From Glycomyces sp. NRRL B-16210 (GTDB lineage Bacteria; Actinomycetota; Actinomycetes; Mycobacteriales; Micromonosporaceae), in NCBI RefSeq assembly GCF_000719515.1, contig NZ_JOGR01000013.1, forward strand, positions 186,001-250,000: 64,000 bases of DNA. The letters run 5' to 3'. The notes under the pieces were generated by a model, which saw nothing but the letters and a program-made list of their open reading frames with translations, had not been told where the DNA came from and did no database searches. Below are positions 33,150 to 40,941 of this stretch, one piece after another. The position numbers were made by a program, and so were the translations under genes. Positions within the stretch are counted from its first letter, which is position 1; each line of letters begins with the position of its first letter.

Positions 33150-34148
33150 ATGCCGATTCTCGAGGCCCGCAGCCTCTCCAAGACCTTCCGCAGGCCCGAC
33201 AAGGCCTCAGGGTTCAAAGGCGCCGTCAAGCACCTGGCGCAGCGCAAGTACAAGAACTACACCGCCGTGGACGGGATCGACCTGTCGATCGAGGCGGGGG
33301 AGTCGGTGGCCTACGTCGGCCCCAACGGCGCGGGCAAGTCCACCACCGTCAAGCTCCTCACCGGGATTCTCAAGCCCTCCGAAGGCACCGTCCGGGTGAT
33401 GGGCCGCGACCCGCACGTCGAGCGGATCGCCAACGCCCACGACATCGGCGTGCTCTTCGGCCAGCGCACCCAGCTGTGGTGGGACCTGCCGGTGGAGGAG
33501 TCCCTGAAGCTCCTCAAGCACATGTACGGCGTCTCCGACGCCGACTACAAGCGGCGACTGGCGATGTTCGACGACCTGCTGGACCTCGGCGAGTTCATGC
33601 CGGCCCTGGCCCGGACGCTCTCGCTCGGGCAGCGGATGCGGGCCGACCTCGCGTGCGCGCTCATCCACGACCCGAAGATGGTCTACCTCGACGAGCCCAC
33701 GATCGGCCTGGACATCTCCGTCAAGGACCGCCTCCGCGCGTTCCTGCGCGAACTGGTCGACAACGGCACGACCCTGCTGCTGACCAGCCACGACCTGGCC
33801 GACATCGAGGAGGTCTGCGAGCGGATCGTGGTCATCGACAAGGGCACGATCGCCTACGACGGGCCGATCACGCAGCTCAAGGCCCACTACATCACGACCA
33901 AGGCCGTGAACCTCTACCTGGAGGGCCCCGCGGACGTCCCGGCCCTGGCGGAGAAGTTCCCCGACTACGCCTGGGCCGCCGGCGAGGCGCCCAGCGAGGT
34001 CACCGTGACCTACGAGACCTCGCGGTTCTCGACCGCCGGGGTCCTCGGCTCGCTCACCGCCCAGCTCGCCCCGCGGGACCTCTCGCTCTCCGAACCGTCC
34101 ATCGAGGACGTCATCCGCCGCCTCTACGCAGGGGAACTGACCAAGTGA
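33150..34148 (+). CDS. ABC exporter ATP-binding protein
   Basis: 332-aa ATPase of the DrrA/NodI-like ABC-2 exporter class. It has Walker A GPNGAGKST near residue 57, a Q-loop (LFGQRTQLWWDLP), the signature LSLGQRMRAD near 155, Walker B MVYLDEPTIGLD, and the H-loop in TSHDLADIEE. A C-terminal accessory domain occupies residues about 230-332. The 20-residue insertion near the N-terminus (FKGAVKHLAQRKYKNY) is typical of the subgroup that pairs with DUF990-type permeases. It serves the four permeases encoded right downstream. The substrate is unknown. Confidence 0.92.
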   Translation: MPILEARSLSKTFRRPDKASGFKGAVKHLAQRKYKNYTAVDGIDLSIEAGESVAYVGPNGAGKSTTVKLLTGILKPSEGTVRVMGRDPHVERIANAHDIGVLFGQRTQLWWDLPVEESLKLLKHMYGVSDADYKRRLAMFDDLLDLGEFMPALARTLSLGQRMRADLACALIHDPKMVYLDEPTIGLDISVKDRLRAFLRELVDNGTTLLLTSHDLADIEEVCERIVVIDKGTIAYDGPITQLKAHYITTKAVNLYLEGPADVPALAEKFPDYAWAAGEAPSEVTVTYETSRFSTAGVLGSLTAQLAPRDLSLSEPSIEDVIRRLYAGELTK

Positions 34149-34176
34149 GCCATCGTTCCCGAACCGGGGTGACCCC

Positions 34177-34974
34177 TTGACGCACGGCTTCGCGGTGGAC
34201 CGCGCCTTCGCGACCGTCGCGTTCAAGCGCCGCCTGGCGTACAAGACCCAGTGGGTGCTCGGACTGGTCCTCGGCGGCGGCGCCATGCTCGTCTCGATGG
34301 CCCTGTGGCACGACCTGCTCGCCGACGGCGCGCTCTCGGGCTACGACTGGTCGGCGATGCGCGCCTACATCATCATCGGGTTCGTCACCGCGACCGTGGT
34401 CTTCGGCGCCGCCGACTGGCAGATCGCCGACCGCATCCTCGACGGCCACATCGCGATCGACCTGACCAAGCCCGTCGACTTCCAGCGGGCCCGCGCCGCC
34501 GAGTACGTCGGCTCGATGATCTCGACCGTGCCCACGGTGATCGTCGGCGTCACCGGCGCCTGGCTGCTCTTCGACCCGCCCGGCCCGGCCACCGCGACCG
34601 CCGGGGCCCTCACCGCCGTCAGCTTCGCGCTCGTGTTCCCGCTGGCCTTCGGCATCACCTACCTCACGGTCCTGGTGTGCTTCTGGACCAAGCGCTACCT
34701 GGGGATCATGTGGCTGCGCGAGGCCCTGCTCGGCTTCCTGTCGGGAATGATGATCCCCTTGGCGTTCATGCCCTCCTGGCTCCAGGCGATCGCCTGGGCC
34801 TCGCCGTTCCCCCACTTCACGGCCACGCCCGCCGCGATCTACCTCGGCCACGTCGACACTGCCGGCGCGCTCGGGCTCCTCGCGGCCGAGGCGGCGTGGG
34901 CGGTCGGCCTGTGGTTCGGCGCCCGGCTCGTGTTCCGCCACGCGGTCAAGAAAGTGACGGTGCACGGTGGCTGA
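34177..34974 (+). CDS. ABC-2 type permease, copy A1
   Basis: 265-aa inner-membrane permease with six predicted helices. A conserved cytoplasmic loop DRILDGHIAIDLTKPVDFQR follows the second helix, and GIMWLREALLGFLSGMMIPL lies near residue 175. The start is taken as TTG 34177; the region upstream (GGGGTGACCCC) overlaps a weak site, so the exact start is uncertain. It is 28 bp after the ATPase. It is clearly paralogous to the gene at 35788: both share the loop above and end in KKVT-HGG. It belongs to the DUF990/ABC-2 permease type. Confidence 0.88.
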   Translation: MTHGFAVDRAFATVAFKRRLAYKTQWVLGLVLGGGAMLVSMALWHDLLADGALSGYDWSAMRAYIIIGFVTATVVFGAADWQIADRILDGHIAIDLTKPVDFQRARAAEYVGSMISTVPTVIVGVTGAWLLFDPPGPATATAGALTAVSFALVFPLAFGITYLTVLVCFWTKRYLGIMWLREALLGFLSGMMIPLAFMPSWLQAIAWASPFPHFTATPAAIYLGHVDTAGALGLLAAEAAWAVGLWFGARLVFRHAVKKVTVHGG

Positions 34975-35788
34975 CACCATGGTCCGCGACAAGTCCCTGA
35001 CGGCGCGGCACGTCGGCGGGGTGTACTGGCGCGCGCTGGTCGCCCAGATCCGCGCGATCACCGAGTACCCGGCCGACTTCTGGGTCATGGCCTCGGCCGG
35101 CGCGATGTGGAACGTCCTCCAGTTCGCGTTCATCACGGTCCTGTTCGCCGCCGTCCCCGACGTCGCCGGGTGGCGCTACCACGAGATGCTCATGCTCTCG
35201 GGCCTGTTCACCGTCGCCAGCGGCTCGACCGCGCTGCTGGTCGACGGCGTGTGGAGCACCGGCCAGATGGTCCTCAAAGGCGAGATCGACTACCGGATGA
35301 CCCGGCCCGCGCCGGTGGTCGTCCAGGTCGCGACCACGCACATCGGGATGCAGGGCTTCGGCGAGAGCGGCATCGGGCTCCTCATGTTCGCCTACGGGTG
35401 GATCGGCGCGGGCCTGAGCCTGGCGGCCCTGCCGATCGGGCTCCTCGGCCTCGTCTGCGCGATCGTCATCGAATGCGCGCTCATCACCGTGTTCTGCGCG
35501 GTGAACTTCTGGATCAAGGGCCCGATGTCGAACTTCGCGTTCGTCCTCGTCGACCTCCAGAGCAACGCGATGGTCCTGCCGCTGGGGCTCTTCCCGATCG
35601 GCGTGCGGATCGTGACCCTGTTCGTCATCCCGGTGGCCTTCGTCAACTTCGTGCCCGTCGCCGTCCTCACCGGGCACCTGTCCGCGTGGTGGCTGGTCGG
35701 CACCCCGCTCGCCGCGCTCGCGGCGGTCCTCGCCGCCGTCGGCGTGTTCCGGCTCGGCCTGCGCTCCTACGACTCGGCGGGCCACTGA
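34967..35788 (+). CDS. ABC-2 type permease, copy B1
   Basis: 273-aa six-helix permease that partners copy A1. It starts at GTG 34967, inside the previous gene (8-bp overlap). Typical features are YRALVAQIRAITEYPADFW-like text near the N-terminus, GEIDYRMTRPAPVVVQV after helix 2, and a C-terminal RLGLRSYDSAGH. It is paralogous to the gene at 36566, which shares EYPADFWVMA, DYRLTRPAPVLVQV and the YDSAGH end. A1 and B1 together would form one heterodimeric membrane channel. Confidence 0.88.
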   Translation: MADTMVRDKSLTARHVGGVYWRALVAQIRAITEYPADFWVMASAGAMWNVLQFAFITVLFAAVPDVAGWRYHEMLMLSGLFTVASGSTALLVDGVWSTGQMVLKGEIDYRMTRPAPVVVQVATTHIGMQGFGESGIGLLMFAYGWIGAGLSLAALPIGLLGLVCAIVIECALITVFCAVNFWIKGPMSNFAFVLVDLQSNAMVLPLGLFPIGVRIVTLFVIPVAFVNFVPVAVLTGHLSAWWLVGTPLAALAAVLAAVGVFRLGLRSYDSAGH

Positions 35789-36576
35789 TGTCGAGCCTCG
35801 ACGTCGCGTTCGCGACGGTCACCTTCAAACGCAAGATCGCCTACAAGACCACGTGGATCTTCTCGGTCCTCTTCGGCGGCTGGTCGCTCCTGGCGGGCCT
35901 GGCGGTCTGGAGCCACATCATCGGCGACGGCGAGATCGGCGGCTACGACTGGCCCGCCATGCGCGCCTACCTGATCATCGGGTTCCTCACCGCGACGCTC
36001 GCCTGGAGCGGCTCGGACTGGGAGATGGCCAACCGGATCCTCGACGGCCACGTCGCCATCGACCTGACCAAGCCCGTCGACTTCCAGCGGGCCCGCGCCG
36101 CCGAGTACATCGGCGGCATGACCGCCTCGGTGCCCGCGGCCGTGCTCGGCACCGCGGCGGCCTGCCTGATCTTCCGGCCCGCGCCGCCCGCCTCGGTCCT
36201 CGCAGCCGCCTTGACGATCGTCAGCGTCCTGTTCATCTTCCCGCTCGCGTTCGGCATCAGCTACCTCGCGACCCTCACCTGCTTCGTGACCCAGCGGTTC
36301 CTCGGCATCCAATGGGCCAAGGACTCGCTCGTCGCGTTCTTCTCGGGCATGATGGTCCCGCTCGCGCTCATGCCCGTGTGGCTGCAAGGGATCTCTTGGG
36401 CGCTGCCGTTCGTCCACTTCACCACCACGCCCGCCTCGATCTACCTCGGCCGCGTCGACACCGCCGGGGCCCTCGGGCTCCTCGCCGCGCAGGCCGCCTG
36501 GTCGGTCGGCCTCTGGTACATGGGCCGCCTCATCTGGGGCCGCCTCGTCAAGAAGGTGACCATCCATGGCGGCTGA
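35788..36576 (+). CDS. ABC-2 type permease, copy A2
   Basis: 262-aa six-helix permease, the second copy of the A type. ATG 35788 overlaps the previous stop (TGATG). It matches copy A1 over most of its length, with the same loop (NRILDGHVAIDLTKPVDFQR), the same spacing of helices and the same end (KKVTIHGG). Divergence is spread evenly, so this looks like an old duplication kept by selection and not a recent error. Both copies appear intact. Confidence 0.88.
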   Translation: MSSLDVAFATVTFKRKIAYKTTWIFSVLFGGWSLLAGLAVWSHIIGDGEIGGYDWPAMRAYLIIGFLTATLAWSGSDWEMANRILDGHVAIDLTKPVDFQRARAAEYIGGMTASVPAAVLGTAAACLIFRPAPPASVLAAALTIVSVLFIFPLAFGISYLATLTCFVTQRFLGIQWAKDSLVAFFSGMMVPLALMPVWLQGISWALPFVHFTTTPASIYLGRVDTAGALGLLAAQAAWSVGLWYMGRLIWGRLVKKVTIHGG

Positions 36577-37384
36577 CACGGTGGAGAAGACCGGCGAGAT
36601 CCGCCACGCCGGCGGCGTCTACCGCCGCTCGATCGGCGCCTACCTGCGCTCCATCGCCGAGTACCCGGCCGACTTCTGGGTCATGGCCGTCTCCGGCACG
36701 TTCTGGCAGATCATGCTCTTCGCGTTCCTGAGCATCCTGTTCGCCAACGTCAACGCCATCGTCGGCTGGGGCTACCACGAGATGCTCGTCCTCGCCGGGT
36801 TCCTCGCCGTCGCCTGGTCCTCCACGCAGCTGTTCTGGGACGGCATCTGGGACGTCGGCAAGATGATCGTCGAAGGCGACATGGACTACCGCCTCACCCG
36901 CCCCGCCCCCGTGCTCGTCCAGGTCGCCTCCAAGCACGTCGGAATGCAGGTCTTCGGCGAGATGACCCTCGGGCTCGTCATGCTCGTCTTCGGCTGGACC
37001 GGCGCCGGGATCGGCCTCGCGATGATCCCGGTCGCGCTGCTGCTCCTCGTCTGCGCCGCCGTCATCCAGGCCTCGCTGCTCACCGCCGCGAACGCCGCGA
37101 ACTTCTGGATGAAGGGCCGGATGCCGGTGCTCGCGTTCGCGCTGGCCGAGCTCCAGAACGAGGCCATGCGCTTCCCGCTGACGGTCTTCCCCGCCGCGGT
37201 GCGCCTGGTCCTCACCTTCGGCCTGCCGCTCGCGTTCGCGAGCTTCATCCCGGTGCAGATCCTCACCGGCCGCCTCGACTGGTGGTGGCTCCTAGCTCCG
37301 CCCCTGGCGGCGGCCGCGACCGCCGCCATCGCCGCCTGGATCTTCCGCCAAGGCGTCAAGGCCTACGATTCCGCAGGTCATTGA
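36566..37384 (+). CDS. ABC-2 type permease, copy B2
   Basis: 272-aa six-helix permease, the second copy of the B type. ATG 36566 lies 11 bp inside the previous gene. Alignable blocks with copy B1 are EYPADFWVMAVSGTFW, GYHEMLVLAGFLAVA, GDMDYRLTRPAPVLVQV and the C-terminal AYDSAGH. With A2 it would form a second channel that shares the single upstream ATPase. Both permease pairs retain full length with no frameshift. Confidence 0.88.
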   Translation: MAADTVEKTGEIRHAGGVYRRSIGAYLRSIAEYPADFWVMAVSGTFWQIMLFAFLSILFANVNAIVGWGYHEMLVLAGFLAVAWSSTQLFWDGIWDVGKMIVEGDMDYRLTRPAPVLVQVASKHVGMQVFGEMTLGLVMLVFGWTGAGIGLAMIPVALLLLVCAAVIQASLLTAANAANFWMKGRMPVLAFALAELQNEAMRFPLTVFPAAVRLVLTFGLPLAFASFIPVQILTGRLDWWWLLAPPLAAAATAAIAAWIFRQGVKAYDSAGH

Positions 37385-37399
37385 GCCGCGAAAAAAGAC

Positions 37400-37429
37400 T
37401 TGCGCGCCGCATCGAGGCGGCGTTAGCCT
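37400..37429 (+). promoter_or_regulatory. Promoter of the RIO kinase unit
   Basis: TTGCGC (37400-37405), an 18-bp spacer, and TAGCCT (37424-37429) form a plausible vegetative promoter just after the permease stop. Confidence 0.55.
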
Positions 37430-37486
37430 TTTCGCTATTGCCCGAGGCATCGCGCCCGGGACTCTTGTGGATCGGAGGTGTGACTG

Positions 37487-37549
37487 ATGGCTGTCGTTGT
37501 CCACGCCCGCGCCTTGAAACCCAGTTCACCTCCCGTCGGCACGCTCTGA
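37487..37549 (+). CDS. Possible 20-codon ORF upstream of the RIO kinase
   Basis: Tiny ORF with a strong ribosome-binding sequence GGAGGTG 7 nt before the ATG. The peptide reads MAVVVHARALKPSSPPVGTL and then stops, 42 bp before the kinase start. It lies between a good promoter and the RIO kinase. It could be a leader peptide that controls the kinase or a free micropeptide. The length is close to chance, so only the quality of the start signal argues for it. Confidence 0.45.
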   Translation: MAVVVHARALKPSSPPVGTL

Positions 37550-37591
37550 CTTCCCGCGTGCCGCGGATGATTCCACAGGAGCCCGCCACCC

Positions 37592-38521
37592 ATGGCACGC
37601 AAGTCTGATCTTTCCGAATCCTTCCAGCACATCAAGCCGCGCAAGTCCCGCAAAGGCTCGGTCTTCTCGGCCGAGGATCTCGCCCGGTTCGAGGAGATGC
37701 GCACCGAGTTCGACGAAGCCCCCTCCGACGAGCGCCCGCCGACCGGCGACCGCTGGTCGATCTGGGACGAGTCCGAGCCGCTCCAGCGCGGCCCGAAACC
37801 GTGGCCCGAGTGGGTCATCACCGACCTCGGCGCCGTCGACTACGAACTCGGGGTCCTCAAGACCGGCAAGGAAGCCGACGTCTTCCTCATCGAACGGACC
37901 GTCCCGGGCACCGACCGAGCGGTCGTCCTCGCCTCCAAGCGCTACCGCAGCGCCGAGCACACCCAGTTCAACCGGGCCGGGGACTACACGGCCGGGCGCG
38001 GCGCGAAACGCTCGCGCGACGCCAGGGCTCTCGCCAAGCGCACCACGTTCGGCCTCGAACAGGCCGCCGGACGCTGGGCCGCCAGCGAGTTCGACGCGCT
38101 CAAGCGCCTCTACACCGCCGGCGTCCCCGTGCCCTACCCCGTGCAGATCCTCGGCACCGAGGTGGTCATGGAGTTCATCGGGGAGGACCGCACGGCCGCC
38201 CCGCGCCTGTCCGAGACCCGGCCCGACCAGGACGAACTCGAAAGCCTGTGGGACCAGGCCTGCGAGGCCCTGCGCCGCATGACCGAGCTCGGCTTCGCCC
38301 ACGGCGACCTCTCCTCCTACAACACGGTCGTCCACGAGGGGCGCCTGGTCGTGCTCGACCTGCCGCAGATCGTGGACATCTACGCCAACCCGCTGGGCAT
38401 GGGCTTTCTGGAAAGGGACGCTGAGAACCTCGGCGGCTGGTTCAGCGCGAGGGGCATCCCCCGCCAGGAGGTCGACGACTTCGCCGCCGAACTGCTGGCG
38501 CTGGCGGCCAAGCCGCAGTGA
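37592..38521 (+). CDS. RIO family protein kinase
   Basis: 309-aa atypical Ser kinase related to eukaryotic RIO1. An N-terminal tail of about 75 residues precedes the kinase. It has VLKTGKEADVF (glycine-rich loop equivalent), ASKRYR (nucleotide-binding Lys), the catalytic loop HGDLSSYN at residues 237-244 and the metal-binding LDLPQIVD soon after. RIO proteins act in ribosome maturation in eukaryotes and archaea; the bacterial role is unclear. ATG 37592 is used. The gene is followed by a strong terminator. Confidence 0.88.
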   Translation: MARKSDLSESFQHIKPRKSRKGSVFSAEDLARFEEMRTEFDEAPSDERPPTGDRWSIWDESEPLQRGPKPWPEWVITDLGAVDYELGVLKTGKEADVFLIERTVPGTDRAVVLASKRYRSAEHTQFNRAGDYTAGRGAKRSRDARALAKRTTFGLEQAAGRWAASEFDALKRLYTAGVPVPYPVQILGTEVVMEFIGEDRTAAPRLSETRPDQDELESLWDQACEALRRMTELGFAHGDLSSYNTVVHEGRLVVLDLPQIVDIYANPLGMGFLERDAENLGGWFSARGIPRQEVDDFAAELLALAAKPQ

Positions 38522-38525
38522 GTGT

Positions 38526-38575
38526 GAGTGCCCCGACAGGCCGTGTGCCGTGTCGGGGCACTCGGTCATTCGTTA
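38526..38575 (+). terminator. Terminator after the RIO kinase
   Basis: Perfect 13-bp stem GAGTGCCCCGACA/TGTCGGGGCACTC (38526-38538 and 38551-38563), 12-nt loop, followed by GGTCATTCGTT. Confidence 0.85.
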
Positions 38576-38633
38576 GCCCGGTCATCCGACGGAGACTGCG
38601 GAAACGGAGACCCCCTATGGCCGGAGGGCAGAT

Positions 38634-38915
38634 ATGGACACCGAGCCGAAAGCATGGCACAACGCCTACTTCACGCGGGTACGCGACGACGGGGTACGCG
38701 AGGGCCTGGAGGAGGGCCTGGAGAAGGGCCTGGAGAAGGGCAGCCTGATCGGCCAGCGCCAGATCCTTCTCACAGTGCTGGAAGGATTCGACATCCCCGT
38801 GAGCGCGCGGCACCGGTTCACGATCGAACGGTGCGACGACCCGGACCAGTTGGAGGCGTGGGCATCGAAAGTCGGCCGTGTCAGCAGTTGCGAAGAACTG
38901 TTCGCGGGAGACTGA
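38634..38915 (+). CDS. Small protein resembling a Rpn/YhgA-type C-terminal tail
   Basis: 93 aa. The middle carries short repeats REGLEEGLEKGLEKGS, encoded by 12-bp tandem units, then LIGQRQILLTVLEGF. This pattern is common at the C-terminus of Rpn (recombination-promoting nuclease, PD-(D/E)XK) and related proteins, but no nuclease domain is present here and none is encoded just upstream. So it is either a remnant or a stand-alone regulator. ATG 38634 has a GGAGGG-like site upstream. It ends 49 bp before uvrC. Confidence 0.62.
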   Translation: MDTEPKAWHNAYFTRVRDDGVREGLEEGLEKGLEKGSLIGQRQILLTVLEGFDIPVSARHRFTIERCDDPDQLEAWASKVGRVSSCEELFAGD

Positions 38916-38935
38916 GCCGCCACTGTCGGCACGTG

Positions 38936-38958
38936 GTGTCGGGGGCGGGTTATAGCCT
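38936..38958 (+). promoter_or_regulatory. PafBC-like promoter of uvrC
   Basis: GTGTCGGGG (38936-38944), then exactly 8 nt, then TAGCCT (38953-38958). It matches TTGTCRGTG-N8-TANNNT at 7 of 9 upstream positions with the right spacing, and the GTG start of uvrC follows 6 nt later. The hit is less perfect than the one at recA, so it is a candidate. Confidence 0.6.
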
Positions 38959-38964
38959 TGTGTT

Positions 38965-40848
38965 GTGGCTGTTGATTACCGTCCCGCTCCCGGCACCATC
39001 CCGACCGAACCGGGCGTCTACCGCTTCCGGGACCGCGACCGCAGGGTCATCTACGTCGGCAAGGCGAAGAACCTCCGCAACCGCCTCAACTCCTACTTCG
39101 CCGACGAGACGCGCCTGCACGAGCGCACCCGCCGCATGGTCAACACCGCCCGCAGCGTCGAGTGGACCGTCGTCGCCACCGAGGTCGAGGCCCTCCAGCT
39201 CGAGTGGACCTGGATCAAGGAGTACGACCCGCGCTTCAACGTCATGTTCAAGGACGACAAGTCCTACCCCTGGCTCGCCGTCACCGTAGGGGAGGAGTTC
39301 CCCCGCGCCCAGGTCATGCGCGGCAACCGCCGCAAAGGCGTGCGCTACTTCGGGCCCTTCGGCTCGGCCTGGGCCATCCGCCAGACCCTCGACCTGCTCA
39401 CCCGGGTCTTCCCCATCCGCACCTGCTCCGACACCGAGTTCAAGCGCTGCAACCGCATCAACCGCCCCAACCTCCTCGCCGACATCGGCAAATGCTCGGC
39501 CCCGTGCGTCGGCCGCATCTCCGCCGAGGACTACCGCGAACTCGTCAACGGCTTCTGCGCCTTCATGTCCGGCGACACCGCCCCCGTCCGCAAGCGCCTC
39601 ATCGCCGAGATGCAGGAGGCCTCCGAAGCCCTCGAATTCGAACGCGCCGCACGATTGCGGGACGACCTCGGCGCCCTCGACAAGGTCCTCGAACAGCAGG
39701 TCGTCGTCCTCGCCGAGGACGTCGACTGCGACGTCATGGCCGTGGCCGACGACGAACTCCAGGCCGCCGTCCAGGTCTTCCACGTCCGCGGCGGCCGCAT
39801 CCGCGGCCAGCGCGGCTGGGTCCTCGACAAGCCCGAACCGGTCGAACTCGCCGGACTCGTCGAGCAGTTCTGCCTCCAGTTCTACGGCGAGCAGAACGAG
39901 GTCGTCCCCCGCGAAGTCCTCGTCCCGGCCCTGCCTTCTGACCACGAGGCCCTCGCCGAACTCCTCTCCGAGCGCCGCGGGTCCAAGGTCGACCTGCGGG
40001 TCCCGCGCCGCGGCGACAAGCGGGCGCTGGCCGAGACGGTCGAGAAGAACGCGATCGAGAACCTCCAGCGGCACAAGCTCAAGCGCGCCGGGGACCTCAC
40101 CGCCCGCTCCAAGGCCCTCGAGGAGCTCGCCGACGCCCTCGACCTGCCCGAGGCGCCGCTGCGGATCGAATGCTACGACGTCTCGCAGTCCCAAGGGGAG
40201 GACGTGGTCGCCTCCATGGTCGTCTTCGAGGACGGCCTGCCGCGCAAGAGCGAGTACCGCCGCTTCGTCATCCGCGGCGAGCGCAAGGACGACCTCGCCT
40301 CGCTCCAGGAGACCCTGCGCCGGCGCCTCGCGAAGCTCGCCGACCAGCCCGCGGGCTCCCCGCAGGAGGAGGACGAGGAGCCCAAGCGCGGCTTCCACTA
40401 CCCGCCGCAGCTGCTCGTGGTCGACGGCGGCCAGCCGCAGGTCGCCGCCGCCGACGCCGTCTTCGCCGAACTCGGCATCGACACGATCAACCTCGCCGGC
40501 CTCGCCAAGCGCCTGGAGGAGATCTGGCTCCCCGGCGAGGAGTACCCGGTGATCCTCTCGCGCACCTCCGAGGCGCTGTACCTCATGCAGCGCGTGCGCG
40601 ACGAGGCCCACCGCTTCGCGATCTCCCTGCACCGCACCCGCCGCCGCAAGAAGATGTCGGCCTCGGCCCTCGACGGCGTGCCCGGTCTCGGCGAGTCCAA
40701 GCGGCGGGCCCTGCTCAAGCAGTTCGGTTCGGTCAAGCGCCTCCGCGAGGCCGAACTGTCCGAATTGGAAGCGGTGCCCGGTATCGGCCCGAAGCTCGCG
40801 GAGGCTTTGCGGACACATCTGCGTAATCCCGATGACAACGGTGCTTGA
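38965..40848 (+). CDS. uvrC: Excinuclease ABC subunit C
   Basis: 627-aa nuclease of nucleotide excision repair that makes both incisions around a lesion bound by UvrB. It has a GIY-YIG-type N-terminal domain (PTEPGVYRFRDRDRRVIYVGKAKNLRNRL), then a UVR motif near residue 215. An RNase H-like C-terminal half follows (ECYDVSQSQGEDVVASMVVFEDG), ending in tandem helix-hairpin-helix motifs (VPGLGESKRRALLKQFGS). GTG 38965 has no Shine-Dalgarno sequence, and TAGCCT lies 6 nt upstream, so the mRNA may be leaderless. rapZ follows 93 bp later. Confidence 0.97.
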   Translation: MAVDYRPAPGTIPTEPGVYRFRDRDRRVIYVGKAKNLRNRLNSYFADETRLHERTRRMVNTARSVEWTVVATEVEALQLEWTWIKEYDPRFNVMFKDDKSYPWLAVTVGEEFPRAQVMRGNRRKGVRYFGPFGSAWAIRQTLDLLTRVFPIRTCSDTEFKRCNRINRPNLLADIGKCSAPCVGRISAEDYRELVNGFCAFMSGDTAPVRKRLIAEMQEASEALEFERAARLRDDLGALDKVLEQQVVVLAEDVDCDVMAVADDELQAAVQVFHVRGGRIRGQRGWVLDKPEPVELAGLVEQFCLQFYGEQNEVVPREVLVPALPSDHEALAELLSERRGSKVDLRVPRRGDKRALAETVEKNAIENLQRHKLKRAGDLTARSKALEELADALDLPEAPLRIECYDVSQSQGEDVVASMVVFEDGLPRKSEYRRFVIRGERKDDLASLQETLRRRLAKLADQPAGSPQEEDEEPKRGFHYPPQLLVVDGGQPQVAAADAVFAELGIDTINLAGLAKRLEEIWLPGEEYPVILSRTSEALYLMQRVRDEAHRFAISLHRTRRRKKMSASALDGVPGLGESKRRALLKQFGSVKRLREAELSELEAVPGIGPKLAEALRTHLRNPDDNGA

Positions 40849-40941
40849 GACGCGGATGGTACCTATACGCTTGTGAGTTCGGCGGCTACGCCGAAGCCGT
40901 GTCACCACGGCGGCAGGATCGATCTCGGGGATACTTGACTT

